The position numbers were made by a program, and so were the translations under genes. The notes beneath the pieces were generated by a model. The model was not told the DNA's origin, ran no database searches, and worked only from the letters and a program-made list of their open reading frames with translations. From Tetrahymena thermophila SB210 (Eukaryota; Ciliophora; Oligohymenophorea; Hymenostomatida; Tetrahymenidae), in NCBI RefSeq assembly GCF_000189635.1, contig NW_002476316.1:1-64000 (forward strand): DNA of 64,000 nt. The letters run 5' to 3'. This document shows positions 34,240 to 48,896 of the stretch, in pieces (the stretch's first letter is position 1; each line of letters begins with the position of its first letter).

Positions 34240-35521
34240 TTAAAATTGTTATCAAACCTTTATTTTTTACTATTTCTTAATAAATTGTTTATCGATTTGT
34301 TTATGTCGTCTATTCATAAATAAGACAAAATTAATTATTCTCAAAAAAGAAATAGAAAATTTAATAAAAGAATTGATGAATATTAATGATTATTTTATTA
34401 AATAAGATATTTTTGTTTATAATCAAATGATATAAATAACATTTTTAATAAATTAGGTACCTTATTTTAAGTTTTAACACTACCTTATCTTATTCTAAAT
34501 TTTTAATTATTCTTTTATGAGTTTTAATAATTTCACTCTCATCGTCTTTTTTGTAAAGCAATCAATATTTATAATAAACAAAATCTATTTTCAACCTTAG
34601 GACAAAACATTAAGCACAGATTAAAAAAATAACAATCTCATTTTAATTTGTGAGTATTATTTTTTTTTAATGATATTTTATTTATTTATTTTTCCAAAAT
34701 AATATAATAAGGCTTCAAATTACTAAAATAAAATCAATTCTATTAAATTTAGATAATTTACTTTTAATTAAATTAATTTTATCAAAAATAAAATAATTCT
34801 TCTTAAAATTTATAAAAAATTATTTATTAATCGCTTTTTGTCAAGTTACTTTAATTTAAATAAATTTGTAATAGTTTTGAATTTTAATACAAATTACTTA
34901 TTTCCTGATTAAATAAATAACTAAATTTTAAATGTTGTTTAGGTTGGATAGTTTATGCATTAAGTATTATCCATTCATTATAAAAAAAATATATATTAAT
35001 AAGTAAAGAAATAAAAAAATTATAGTCAAAATAAGTTTAAAATTTTTGATTTTATTTATATAAAATAAAAGTATATGGTGTACAACCCTAATAGGCAAAC
35101 CTCTTGAATTGGGTTGGGAAATTTACATAAAAGTTAAGATTTATTTTTAAAAGCCACTAAATTGTAATTATGATTTTTATCAAAGGTATTAAAAAATAAT
35201 TTTAAAATTTAATCTTTAAAATTTTGAAAAAAATCTTGAAATAATTATTCTAAATTTTGCATTTTAACTAAAATAAATCTGTAAAATTTTTTTTACATAA
35301 ATTGAAAAAATTAACAAAATTTTGAGGTAAACTTGCTCCTATGTGCAAGCAAAATTCGAATTAAACTTCAAATATAATATTTAAAAAATTTATTATCCTA
35401 TAATACAAATTTTTTTATAATATTAATTTAATTAATTATTTAAAACATTTTAAAACTAAAATCATTTTCTAAGTAGTTGATAATGATGTGAAGCATTGAC
35501 TAACTGTAAAACTTTATTTTT
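34240..35521. other. Intergenic, AT-rich
   Basis: Between two - strand genes. The only notable element is CAACCC (35083-35088) with GGGTTG (35111-35116), a weak 6-bp inverted pair. No coding frame. Confidence 0.6.
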
Positions 35522-38500
35522 TCAAGAATATAACTTTTTTTCTTCAAATAACTGAAGACAATTATCTTTTTACTATTATTTATTATCTTCTGTTGACATA
35601 AGAATATCGTTGACTTAGAATTTTTTTAATAAAAGTGGTTTTAAATTCAAATGCATTTATCCAAAAATCATCAAGGATATTGAATCCCATATTATTTCTT
35701 TTCTAAAATTGTTTTTAACTTAACTATTCAGCATGCCTTTATATAATAATGCATAATTAGAATAACACTTATCTTTGGTTTATATAGCTTTTATTTACTC
35801 ATCAAAAATATTCAGGTTTTTTAAGGAACGAGTAAATTAATCTAAAACTTTCACATAAGCTTAAAATTTTCTAAGATTAAGCAAATTTTTAAAAATATAG
35901 CCTTTTATTTTAAAAATATCTAGCTTACATCTCTAAAATCTAGTTTCACTGTCAAATACTAACTCAATTTTCAAAGACTATAATTCATTTTCATAAAGAT
36001 TTTATATTTTTGAGCAGATATTAATTAATCTATCATAATTAAAGTCGATTGAATAAACTTAGTTGCCTTGAAAATAGATATTAAGATACTTTTTAAGATT
36101 ATCATAAATAATCATAAAAGAGTCTTCTTTGCTGTTTCTGTCTCTAAATCTGAGTTCAAATCTATCAAAATTTTTATAACTTTACATTATTTTTAACAAC
36201 TTTTCATGCGTATCAGCCTTGTTTTTATCATCATCTATATTTAAAATTAGTACTTTTAAAATTCTTATTTTATCAATATACACATTAACAAACTTAAAGA
36301 AAGATTCGAGCTAATATTCATTGATAATTGTATCAAAAGAATTAATAGAATATTCTTAATAAGTTTAATGAATGATGATAAAGTGATCAAATACTTAATC
36401 CTGATTTGAGTCTTAGCAGTCAACTCTTATATTAAATTAGTTTTCTGTATTTTTAGAAAGATCTAATGTTTATGTTTTTAATGAAATAACTTGTTCCTTT
36501 CCAATGTTTTTTATTATTTATAGCATATTACTTATATTTCCTAAATTATTTAAACCTTAAAATTTTAAAAAACCACTTGAAAATTTTTTTTGCTATTCTT
36601 TAAATGGAAGCAAATTAACAATATTTTAAATGCTTTCTTACAGTATACTACCCTTGTATATTCCTTCAATTATTATTTATAAAGTAAGTAACTCTTTAAG
36701 ATTAGACTTAATAAATCTCATTAGTTTTGGAATCAAGTCATGAAGACTTAAAGAAAATATTTTTATTTTTATATTTTTGAGATACTTAGAATTTGAAAAG
36801 AATTTTAGCAGTTAATCTATCTAACCATCTGCAGTTTCTGCTTGCAAAATAATGTCTAAATCATGAATTATCGTAAAATCTCTGATTGTAACTAATTGAT
36901 TAAAAAACTCGGGGTTTTTGTTCCTCATGTTTAACTTGAGTGATATGCTTTTCAACTTAGAGTTTTATTCATAGCAGAAAAAGTGTTTTGTTTGAATTTC
37001 AACATTTTTTAATTATTCTTATTTCTCTAAATTTTATTGAACTTATTCTTGTTGTTCTTTAAGTATTTTTTATTTTGCTTCTGTTTCTAAAAACAAATTC
37101 ACTGAATTATCTTTAACTTAATACTTTTTTTAATCGTTTTTGAATATATATTGCATAAAGTATGACTGATTCTTTAAAATATAGTTTAAATGGTATGCTT
37201 AATGAGCCAACTCTAGATCTTATATCATCATTAAATACTAATTGTTTCTGAATCTTTTTACTGCTGTGACTATTTTGTTATCCACAGATTTTATAACTTA
37301 AATTTGTTGCTAAGTAAATTATTATTTTTGTTAATTCTATTAAGATGACTAAAGTGATGACCCTTGTTTAGTCTATTATATTTCTTTTTAAGAAATTGTG
37401 CTAGGTTATATTTGCTAATTTACTAAAATTGAAAGACTCAATAAATTTTAATTCCAAATATTTTTTAATTTTATATCTTATTATATAATAAATAATGGGG
37501 CAATAATCGTAAAATGATTTATTTTATGATTAATTTTAGAAAAATCTATAATTTAAGTATATAAGTTTCTGTTGCTTATCCTAAATGAAGTATTTTCAAG
37601 ATTTAAATGCAACTTATCAGTTATAAGCCTATATTAACTTATAAAAGGTTAAACAAAAGACCAGTCCAGAGGTTTGAAAATGTTTTTTTGTTATTAGTCT
37701 TCTTTGCTATGAATAAAAAGATTTCTTGTTGGTAGTTGATATTCTAACTTGATATCAGAAGATTCTATTAAAATAGATTACTTTTTTTCCAAAATAGCAT
37801 CTAGAATCGGTAAAATGACTCTGTTAATTTATTACGATGTAGCAAATTTCATTTTAATGGATGTATAGTAGCTAACTTTTTCTTAAATCCATCTCCATAA
37901 ATCTTTCATCTCCATTACATCGCAATCCTCTATCAAGCCAGGTTTAAAAAAACTTATATCTAAATAAAAAAACTTTTCTGATTTAATCTAATCAATCATC
38001 TTCTACAATTCAGTTACTTCTTTTTATTATTTTTTTACAATTAAAGGCTCTCTGAAAGATAAATGTAGATTTTATGTTTACAAAAGAAGATATTTATTAG
38101 ACTTGCAGTTATTAAGAATATATAAAATATCTTCTTGTGTAAGTTTTGTATTCCAGCAAGTAGAAATCATTATTACTTATTCCATGCAGCCAATATTGTT
38201 TAATACAGATTACTTCCAATCTTTTTTGATGTCATTTATTTAAAATATAAATGAAACATGCAACAAACCTTTTATTTTTTCTTCTACTAAATTAAATATA
38301 AGCTAGTTGTAATGTGTATCTATTTGGTACTTGTAAAAGAACTCTAATTACTTTATATCCTATTATTGTATTATAATAAATTCTTCAATTATTTAGAAAA
38401 TATCTTCTCCTATTTCATTTTCAAAACACAATTAAAAAAAATTTTCACTCATAAATCTCAAACTAAACTCTTATTTAACTCCTTTTAATTCGAATTTAAT

Positions 38501-39007
38501 TTATTTTAACAAATTATATGGTCCTTCTAAAATCTTTTGTACTATTTCTTTAACAAACATAATATTGTCTCCTAACTATATGTGAAGTGAATCTCCCATA
38601 TTCACCCTAGATTGAGAATAATAATGCTGCAAGTTAAAACTATTTATTTGATCATCATCTTGTAGCTAAACTAATACAAATTTTTCCACCTGCCCTTCAT
38701 TATTTTCCTTAATTGTCTTCTACATTACTTTTATGAAAAGATCTGTATAATTTATTACAAAAGTTTTCTTATTATAAGGTGATTTTTACTATTTTTTATT
38801 AATTTAAAAGGTTTGTTTATATTCAATAATACTTTTGAATATGATGAAAATAGCCTAATTAAATAAATAGCGCCATAGCAATAAAAAATACCTCCAAAAT
38901 ATAAAATAAGTAGAAATAATTAAAAAGAGGAAGGAAAAATATCTTAAATGAATCTGATTAAATTTATATTTTATAAAATATTTTTTTTTAAGATTTTTAA
39001 TTTACAT
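35522..39007 (-). CDS. Large unrecognised Leu/Ile/Asn-rich protein, up to 1161 aa
   Basis: One intron-free frame on the - strand, TGA at 35524-35522. Protein-like sequence continues upstream past the ATG at 38725 to another in-frame ATG at 39007. The longer start adds a basic, hydrophobic N terminus (~20-60, e.g. FLFLIISTYFIFWRYFLLLW) that could be a membrane anchor. However, it would leave only 125 bp to the stop of the neighbouring coiled-coil gene, and low-complexity T-rich leaders can mimic membrane helices. The body is rich in Leu, Ile, Asn, Lys and Glu, with irregular LxxLxxLxL-like stretches, a Gln-rich segment mid-protein and charged helices. It loosely resembles leucine-rich-repeat proteins, but no repeat register is convincing. 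Function not recognised. Confidence 0.72.
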
Positions 39008-39132
39008 AAATTATACGATGCATTTTCTAATTATTTATTTATTTAATTAATTAATTAAAAATTTTATAATAAAATTAATTTAATTTTAATAGGATATATT
39101 TTTTAAGGAATTTAAAAAATTTAGAATCACTC

Positions 39133-42100
39133 TCATTTAAAAGGACTCTCACGAGAAGCAATTGCTTTTAATTAGAGTAAAGAGTTTTTAGCGTTGGTAT
39201 TTGAGGAAGATCTCTTGTCTTATCTCTGCGATTTTGATCCACTCATAAGACAATTTTATTACTGTTAATTATTTATCACATAAGAGTTATTAACATTTGA
39301 TTCCTTTTCACTTGCTAGATCTTGCTTAGAATGAGTAAAAATAAATGAAGCACTTGCCTTTTTTTAGCCAGATGGAGGTAATTTTGTAGCACTTTTTGAG
39401 AGATTTATGTTATTCGTACTAGTATTATTAGAGTTATTAATAAAATCAGATCTATGAGCATCACTGTAGTTGTCATTTAAGAAATACATTTATTAGTATC
39501 TGTTATTTACTTTTTCATTCTAACTATTTTCATATTATTTTTCTAAACCACTTATAAATCTCTAGAACTATGGTGAGTTCTCAATGAAGTCCTACTAGTT
39601 GTATGACATTTCAGGAGTATAAGGTCTCTCCATAGATACTTTAACTTACTCTGGAGGTTCATTTACAGAAATTATTGGAACAATTTACTTGCTTAAAGGG
39701 CTTTTAAAAGGTGATTAAGTATTAGAAATTTACTTTGGTACATTCTATTATTATTCTGAAGATATTTTTTCAATTAACTAAGCATTATATTCTTTTAGTT
39801 GTGCGTTTTATTGTGTAATTTTTTCATTTTCAGCCTTTAGTTGTTTGTTAAGGAAATTTAATTCTTCATTTTCTTTGATTAAATTAATATATTTTGCTGA
39901 ATAACCTGAGTTGTATTATTTAATTTTTTCTTCGTACTTCATGTAAATCTCATCATTTTTCATTTGCAAATCATCCAAATTCTTACCTAAGCTATCTTTA
40001 AGTTACTCATTTTCTTCTTATAATTACTTGTTCTTGAGTTAGAGTTCTTTAATCATTTCCATATGTTTCTCTATCAAATCATTCAATTCATGATCTTCCT
40101 AAATTGAGTAGATTTCTTACTTAAATCCACTCTTTGTCTCTTATCTTTTGACACTGTTGGGAGATTTTTTAGATGTGCTTAGAGTAGATTTTTTATCATT
40201 TGGAGTTACTTATCTATTAAATGGAGATGTATTAACTCCTCTACTTGGAGTCTAGTTCTACTAATAGTTATATTTCTACTGTTTAGGAGTATAATTTTTG
40301 ATTTCTTCGAATGTATTTGACAATTTATTATCTAATTCTTCTTATTTTATTTTATTGTCTAGTTTCTAATTAAGTGACTTATTTTCTGATTCTAATTCAA
40401 CAATTTGATGTATTAAGATTTCAATTTCTTTTCTTAGTGAATTGATTTCTTCATAGAGTTAGTCTTTCTCAGAATTAACTTTTTCTATTTCAAACTACAA
40501 TTTAATGATTGTTGCTTCGTTTTAAGCCATTTATATAGCCCTTGATCCTCCAAAATATTATTGCAAATTTTCTTGTTTATTATTTTCTTTTCTTTCAGTT
40601 GCTATTTACTCTGGGATAACCTCAAATGTATTTGTAGTTAACTGAACAGGAGCAGTAGAGTTAAAATTAGTTATTGAAAGTTCTGTACCTGCTTATTAAT
40701 TAGATGGATTAAGTTGCAAAGACATCTAAGTATTTTGATTTTTCCTTGCTGAAGATTTTAAGTTCATTTAATGTTGCTACTACATCAATGAAAATTCTAT
40801 CTCATTTTGTTAGTTTCTCATAATATCTAATTACTTTTAAAGTTCAGTAATTTAGATTTTCTTACTTTCGTCTTCTTGTCTTACAATATTTAATTCTTCT
40901 CCAAGTTAAGCTACTTTCTTTTAAAGATCTTCATAAGACAATCCGTAGTATAAATATTGTTAGCGAGCTGAGTTAGATGCTTAAACTGCTGCTAAAGCTG
41001 CAGGGTGTTTTTCAAAAAATGATTCTTACTAAGGAATTTCATTTTAGTAATTATAGGTTGTGCTATCTCCACATACCTCTTATGTATCTAAAGGAATAAT
41101 ACTTGATTCATTATTCAAAATATTTCTATCTTTTAGAGTGTGTCTATCATCATCTTCATCTTATCTATCTATCTTACTGTTATGGTCTCTATTTTAACTA
41201 AATATCTATAATCTCGAAGGGCTAGCAAATTGATCAAGCTAATTTTGCAAGTTATGAATTTCACTCATCCTTAAATCATACATTTCGGATAAAACCTAGA
41301 ATTTTTGTTAGTTTTTCTCAAATATCTCAGTCAATTCTTCATTTTGATAAATTAATTCTTGATTTCTCTTAGAAATTTCTTCTATCCTATTTATTAAATC
41401 GTCATTTTTAAGAAGGTTTTCTTAATATTTTTCATCAATTTTATTTTTTTGTTAAATGAGGTCGTTGATTTCTTATTCTTTCAACTTTATAATTTTTTCT
41501 TTAACTAAAAGTTGTTCATGCAAATCCTAAGCTTCGTAATTTTGTTAAGTTATATAATCGTTTTCTGATTCATATTTATTTTTTTATCCTGAGCTTTGCA
41601 GTTTCTTTTGCTCGCTTAGATTTGCCTTATGCAGAGACTAGCGTAACCCTGATAGCTCTTCTAGGAGATTTTCATTCATTTAAATAAGTCTAGATTTTTC
41701 TATTGTGAATTCATTATATAAGCAATTCTTTTAGTTTGAGAGATCGTTTAAGATTTCATTTTTTTCCTTAAGAATTTTTTCAATTATTTCATTTTTTTCT
41801 GTAATTATGCTCTAAATTTATTCAGCATTTTATAATTCAGTTTATTCAGACTTCATTTTGAGGAGATCAAATTATTCACTGAACTATTAAACTAAGTCAT
41901 TTCTCATGTGGTTCATTTGCATCAAATGATCTTATTCTTTTCTTTATATTAATTCATTATTCTTCTAATTTGAGTCTTTGATTTCTTAATCATAATTCTA
42001 TTTTAACTACAAAATCTCTTCTTTTAGATTTAAAAGGAGCTCTTCTTTCATTTTTAGCTCTTTTAAAAGAATATTATCCCTTTCCTATTCTTTATTTCTC

Positions 42101-45100
42101 TTTTCAGCTTCAAAAATTTCACTGCTTTATTTATTACTTACTTTTAATTCCTCAATTTGATTCTTCAAAGTTAACATTTTTTCTTCACTAATTTTATTAA
42201 TATTGTCTATTTCTTGTTGCTTTTCTTATAGTTATTTTAATGCTGTTTCATATTTTTCTTAGTAAAACAATGAATCAGATTACATAGCTAATCTATTTTC
42301 TGTATCTTCAATTTGTTGGCAAACAGAAATGTATTCTCTATCTCTTTTCTCGATTTCTGATGATAATAATTCATTTTATTTAACTAATTTGTCAATAGTA
42401 TACTCTAAATCGTTAATAGTTTATATCATACTCATTTTGTCTTCGTTGTATTTGTTTAATTTACTTTCTAGCTCTTCAGCTTAAATAATTTAGAATTTTT
42501 ATTATTCTTTTGTTAGCATTTCTTAAGAGCTTCTCAAGTCTTCAATTTTTTTACTTAAGCTTTGCTCTTATAATTTAGTTGCTAGCAATTCAGCTTCCTT
42601 TTCAGACAATTCTCTTTCTTTATCTTATAAACTTTAAATTAATTCTAGCTTAATCCTATTTGCTTCTTCTAATTATTCTTAATATACTGATTTTACATCA
42701 TTTTCTTAAGTTTTTAACTGTAAAGTTGTCATTTTATTAAGTAATTCAACTTCTTCTTAGAGAACTTTTCTGTCTATTTGCAACTATTCTAATTCTGCTT
42801 TGAAATAATCTAATTCTTGCATCAATTGTTCCTTTTCTTTATTAGAACTTTCAATTGTTTAGAGTAATAAAATTTTTTCACTTTGCAAATCCTCGAGTTT
42901 TTGTGTTTCTATCTAACTTTGTTAACTGAGAGCATATTTTTCATTTTCTTAAGTAAGATATACTATTTATTCCTATAAATCTTGTAATCTAACTTCTAGG
43001 TTTCTATTTTTTTTTTTTTCTTATTCTATTTTTTCGTTTTACTTTAGATCGTTCTCATCTATGTCCTTTTTCAGATCTTCGATTTATGCAGCCAGAGTTT
43101 TGTTTAAAGTATTAGCTTCTTTAATAATTTAATTAAGATCACTCAATTAAGTGCTTCTAATGACTTCTTATTCTTGCATATCTTTTAAGAGAGATTCATT
43201 TTACTAAAGTTTTTCTAAGTTTTTATTATTTGTTTCTTCAAGCTCATAATATTTTTCCATCAAAGAAGTGAATCTTTTCGTTTCTTCTCTTAATTTATTA
43301 GCAAAAATTTAATCATTAACAGATTTTAATTCTTCTATTTCTGTTAATGCTTTAGAAACTTGCAATCTAAGCTATTCATTTTACTCTTCTAAGTTTTCTT
43401 TACATTTTTTGAAGTTTTATTTTTCCTTTTCAGCATTATCTTTAATTTCATTTATTTAAACTTTGTATTGTTATTTTTCTTATTAAAATGACTCCTTTAA
43501 TTTTTGTTATTCTTCTTGCATCTCATTATATTCACTTAATGATTTATTCTTTATATTTGCTATTTCTGCCTCTAATTTAATAATTTCTTATTAATTTAGG
43601 TTCAATTTTTACTTTAAATCTTGATTTTCCTTAGATAAATTTTGTAGATCGTTTTCTTTTTCTTGAATCTAAAAATCTTTTTAAAGGCTATGCTTTTGAT
43701 GTTTTGAAGCTTCACTTTGTTTTTCATTGAATTAAACTTCTAGTAATTTAATCTAATCTTTAAGCAAGACAATTTGAGACTGAAGTTGCTTGATTAACTC
43801 ATCTTTTTGTTGACATTCTTTTTCAAATTATTTATTTTCCTTTAAATTTATCTCGCATATAACTAATTATTCATTTATCATGTTTATTTAATCAACATTT
43901 TCTAAAATTAGATTTTCTTTTTTTAACAATTCTGCTGTCAGTTTTTCTTCCTTTAGTTAAGCTTCTTTTAATAATTTAGTGAGTTCTATTATTTTCTATT
44001 CTGCATTTTCTTTTTCAGCTATAGTTATTTATAATTTTATGCTATTCTCCTATACTTCCTACTGATTTGTTTCAATTTTTTTAGCTTTCTCTGTTAATCT
44101 AAGCTTATATTCTTCTATTTCTGTTTATTTTTCATGAAGTGTTTATGTGGAAATTTCTATTTATTTTTTTAAATTAATATTTAATTCTTGTAGATCTTGC
44201 ATTTATTATTTAAATTCAGATTGTAAACTTTCCTTTTCTTGATTATATTGCTCCAACTCTTTTCTTAGTTAATTTATTACTGAATCTTTCTCTTGAATTG
44301 CATTTTATTCTTGGTATTTTTCATCTTCAATAGATTTTAAATTTTCATTGAGATTAGTAATTTTTTCCTCATAATGATTTTACAATTCTTTCTTTTCATT
44401 AATAAGATTAATCAAATCTGATGATTAACTCTTAATTACTTATTATTATTCATCAATTTTTTGCTGAAGTTTGCTACTTTCTAGATATTATTCTTCCAAT
44501 AAATCTTTATAATTTTTTTATTATTATTAAGAAATTTCAAGCTAATTTTATAGTTTAGCTTCTGTTTCTTCTGATTCGATGAGCTTTTAACGAATTATTT
44601 CAAACTCATTAATAATATTTGTTAAATTTTCTACTTCTTTTATGTGAGTAGCTATGATATCCTCAGATTCTTTTAACTAATTACCCTAAGATAAGATAAA
44701 TTCCTTAAGATTAGCTATTTCTTATTCATATGACTCTTATAATTTTAGATATTTATCACATTAATTATTTGTATCATCAAGTTTTTATTAAAGCTACTCA
44801 ACTTATTATTTTGATTATTAGTAATTTGCAAGAACAACTTAGTTTTCTAAGGATAACTACTGATACTATTCCTAAATTTCTTTATTTTTAGATATGATTT
44901 CATTCAGAGAGTTTTAATAGTTTTCAATATTTTCATTTAATAATTCTATTTATTCTTATTTTTCTTAATTTTCTTAATTTGATTACTTCACTTTTTAATC
45001 CAAATCATTAATTTTATCTTCATCTTATTATTAATTAATTTAATATGTTTCATTTAAAAATTTTATCTAATTCCTCAATTCATCTAATAATTTTGAGTGA

Positions 45101-48100
45101 TCCAACTAAATTTCATCTAGTTACTTTTTGTGTTATTAATTAAGCTAATTATTTTTTTCCAAATATTATTATTTTTCTAATTCTAATTAAGTTTTATATT
45201 CTTAGTTTTAATTTTAATATTTTATTATGCCACTATTAAGTTGAGATATTTCTTCTTCTTATTTTTGTAATAATGCATTCTATTTTTGAGCTTCTTCTAT
45301 TTAACTACTCAAATTTTGTTTTGTAAAATCTAAATCAAATTAAAGCTACTGCATACTTTTTGCCATATCATCTATTTATCCTTAGTATAATAAAGTAAGG
45401 TCCTACTTTTATAGAGTCATTTCTTATTCTTTTTGGAATATTAGGTGAGCCTTTAGCTCTTCTAACTCTTTTTGATAGTTTATCTTGAGTTCATTTTCTT
45501 AATTTTAGAGCAGCAATATTTTCTATTCATACATCTAAATAGATAAGTCTTGCTAACCTAGCTGATCTGTTATTTATTCATTTTTATTTTAAAGAAGCTC
45601 AATCTAAGTTTTAAAGCTTTTAATTTAGGCTTAATTGCTTGATCTACTCTCTTCTAATTCACTTTAAAGATTTAAAATTTGACTATTTAAGCTATTAATT
45701 TGCAAATTTAATTTCTTATCATTTTAATCTTTTTCTTATTATTCTGTAAGCTTCAAATTCTCAATTTCTTAAGTGAATTTTAATATATATTGTTAATTTA
45801 AGCTGTTCAGCTCTTAAATTTATTGGTTATATTAAATTTTTTAGGATTCTAACTTTTATTCAGATTGATGATTTAAATCTTATATTTATTTTTCTAGATC
45901 ATCCAATTAATTTTACATATCCTCTATTTCTTATTATTTTTGTTTTATTACTTGGTTCATGTACTCAAATTTCTTTTAAGCTTCTTCTTTGAATTCAGAG
46001 CTAGAATCACTTAAGCTGGTTATCTAATCTTTTAATTAAAGTAATTCTTAGTGCTTATATGCAATTTACTATTATAAATTGCCTATCTCCTGTTTATAGT
46101 GAACTTCTCTTTCATTTAATTATTTGCATTTGATTGATTCCTCAATAAATTAGCTTTCTAATTAACTATTTGCTCCATTTAATTTTGCTATTTCTTCTTA
46201 TAGCTATGAATTCAACTATCTCTCTTCATTTAGGATATTATTAACATTGTCTAGATTTTATTGCATTATTATTATTGTTTATTTGATTTCTAAAACTGAC
46301 TTCGTATATTCATTTTCTTTCAAATTTCTTTCTTCGATAGTAACTTCATACTTTTCTTTCAACAAATCCTTTTCTTCAGTTAAAATTTAGATTTCGTTGA
46401 GCATTTCTTCTGTCCTTTAAGCTAATTCTTCCATTTATAGCATAGTTCCTTATTATTTTTTTTATACTTCTTCATATTTAGATAATAAACCTTCTTTCTA
46501 AGCTCTCATTTAAGCAAGAGTCTCTTCTAAAACTTTATTCTATGACATATAGTCTCTATTATCCTATTCAACTTCTTCAACTTTAGCTTAAATTTACTAG
46601 TAATTAAACTCAAATTTATGTATAGATTCTTTTAGTGAAGGAATTTGAGAGTTTTCATATTATATCTCTTGTATTAGTGAGTTTAATTTTTACACTTCCA
46701 ACTCTTTCAAAGAAAGTAATTCCTTCATTTAAATAAAGTCAAATTAAATTTTTTCATATTTTGCGTTTATTAATTCTTTTTCATGGTAATCTGAATAATT
46801 TTTTTCTCTTAACTCTGAAATTTAAATTTCTAATTCTTTAGTCTTTTGCTGTAAAAGTTAATTCTTAGTGAGACCTTCACTCTTTGAAATATTAAGTTTC
46901 TAATGTAGATTGAAATTTTTCTCTCTGAGATCGTTATTTTCATAGACTAATTCATTTATTTTTTTCTCATTTGCATTTATTAACTATATTTGGCGTAGTA
47001 TTTCATTTTCTAAAAATTCTATTTATTCACTTTTTTTACCGCTGTGAGAATTTCCTAGTTTTTAAGAGTAGTTTGAAGCTGAGAGATCATTTTCAGGCTA
47101 TATTGACATATATAGTTATTAATTAAGCTCCGAAATTAATTTATCTTTGCTTTGAATTATATCAGTAAGGTTATTTATGCTTAACTCATAATTTTTTTTG
47201 ATTTATTCCAATAAGACATTTTATTCAAATTAAATATGACTATCTCTAGAATCTCCTTAGTTAGATTTGCATTTCTATAGCAGGTCACTTTCTCTTTAGA
47301 TTTAAAGCAATTAAGATATTTTTTTGTCTTGAATCTTGAATTGTAACTCATATTCTTTAAGCTTAGACTCATTTTCTAGCTCTTTTTGTTATCTCTTTTG
47401 GATTTCTTCTTAAAGATCTCTAACTTCTTTATCAAAGCTGTTTATTTGTTAGTCTAATTAATCTTGAATATCTTTTTCTGATTCCTTCTTGAATTTCTTA
47501 AGCAAGAAAAAAAAATTAGAAATAAAATTTTAGAAAATTCAAATTTACCTGTGTTTAATTTAAGCTATTTCGATCTGAACTCTAAAGTGCTTCTTAAATC
47601 TCAGAGTATTGCTGCTTTAGCTCACTATTTTAAGCTTTTAAGTCATCTATAACTACATTCAAAGCTTATATTTGAACATATAATTACTCCTCTCTTTGTT
47701 TCATTATTTTTAACTTTTGCTCTAAATCCTTAATATTTATATCTCTAGTTGCTATTGTAGCTTTCAGGCTATATATCTCTTTTTATAGAGAGCTGATTTA
47801 TTCATTTTATTTTTTTTGTTAATTATTTTGCAAAATAAACTCATTTATTTGCTTGCTTATCCTATTATTAAAAAAAACTCTGAATTGATATTTTATTTTA
47901 ATAATTTATTTACTTTTCAGTTAAAAGCTCATAAGAGGAATTAGCACTTGTTAATTTTTGAGATTTTAAAAACATATCTCTCTCGTTTGAGAAGTCCTAT
48001 GTGACTTATTTAATTTTTTAAAGCTCTTATTCAAAATCTTTTCTGTTAAAAAAATATATATATATAAAAAGAAAAGAAAAAAAATATTTTTACTTTAGCT

Positions 48101-48896
48101 ACTCTAATTCAAAATGAGTTGTTTCTATTTCTTTGTTATTCTTCTTTGTTGCAGATGAATTCAATGTATTTTACTCCCTATTCTCATCTTATTATTGCAA
48201 AGCATCAATTGATTTTCCAAATTTATTATTTATTGGGATGTTATAAGTAAAATTGCTATTAGAGCTATTTTAATTGTAGGTATTTGCATTCATTCCTTCA
48301 TTATTACTACCTTCGAATCCACTTATAATTTTTTTAATTTAAAAAATAATTGCTATAAGGTTTCTTTATAGGTATAAACAAAAGTATTTTACTTTAAAGA
48401 GTTTAAGTTGCTCATGTAGACGTATTTTGACTATTCTTAAGATATGTACTCGTTAGATATTTAAGACATTTAGAAATTCAGCAATACGCGAGGCACTTCA
48501 GTATCATCTTCAAGAAAGTCTCCATCATAATTATCATCCTCAGGGTCAAAAAGAGTTATCCTTGTATTTTATTGATTAATTGATTATTTATTAAGAGCTA
48601 CAATAAATTTACCATCTTTTGACAATTTTTTAATCTGAAAATAACTCCAATGGGAAAGTTATACTGCCAATTAATTCATTTTTTGTATTAACAAAAAACA
48701 GATTTAAAGAGTCTCCATAAGAATAAATAGGAATTTCAAGAGAAACTTTATGAAGAGAGAGAACATCAAGTTCTAGGTCATTAATGCTAACCCTACATTC
48801 AAAACTGCTTTATATTTTCTTATTATCAAATTAGTAATCTTCGATTGTTAAATACATGAGCTACTTAGGCGAAGTGTAGCTCTTTTAATCGCTCAT
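39133..48896 (-). CDS. Giant coiled-coil protein with N-terminal C2-like domain, 3161 aa
   Basis: Six exons: 48896-48613, 48560-48393, 48321-48094, 48042-47914, 47861-47549 and 47496-39133. Introns are 51-71 bp, each GTAAA...AG, and all phases agree. Residues ~10-135 look like a C2-type beta sandwich: alternating strands around DLELDVL, LNLFFVN and LIGSITFPLELF, then KRWITLFDPEDDNYDG and PRVLLNF. From ~residue 200 the protein is nearly all heptad-like Glu/Lys/Leu/Gln/Asn coiled coil for over two thousand residues. The last several hundred residues mix Ser/Thr/Pro/Gln-rich linkers with short coils. Such molecules usually build long rods or tethers at basal bodies, cortex or membranes; this is inference from architecture. 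All five introns sit in the first 1.4 kb, leaving an 8.36-kb last exon. Confidence 0.9.

Noticed and set aside
35083..35116. CAACCC...GGGTTG as telomere-related sequence
   Set aside because: Only one unit on each side, not the repeated CCCCAA/GGGGTT of Tetrahymena telomeres, and the stem is only 6 bp.
48598..48612. A 15-bp mini-intron (GTAAATTTATTGTAG) in the coiled-coil gene
   Set aside because: Fifteen bases keep the frame and run into TGA downstream. The 52-bp intron 48561-48612 restores the frame and completes a KRWITLFDPED motif.
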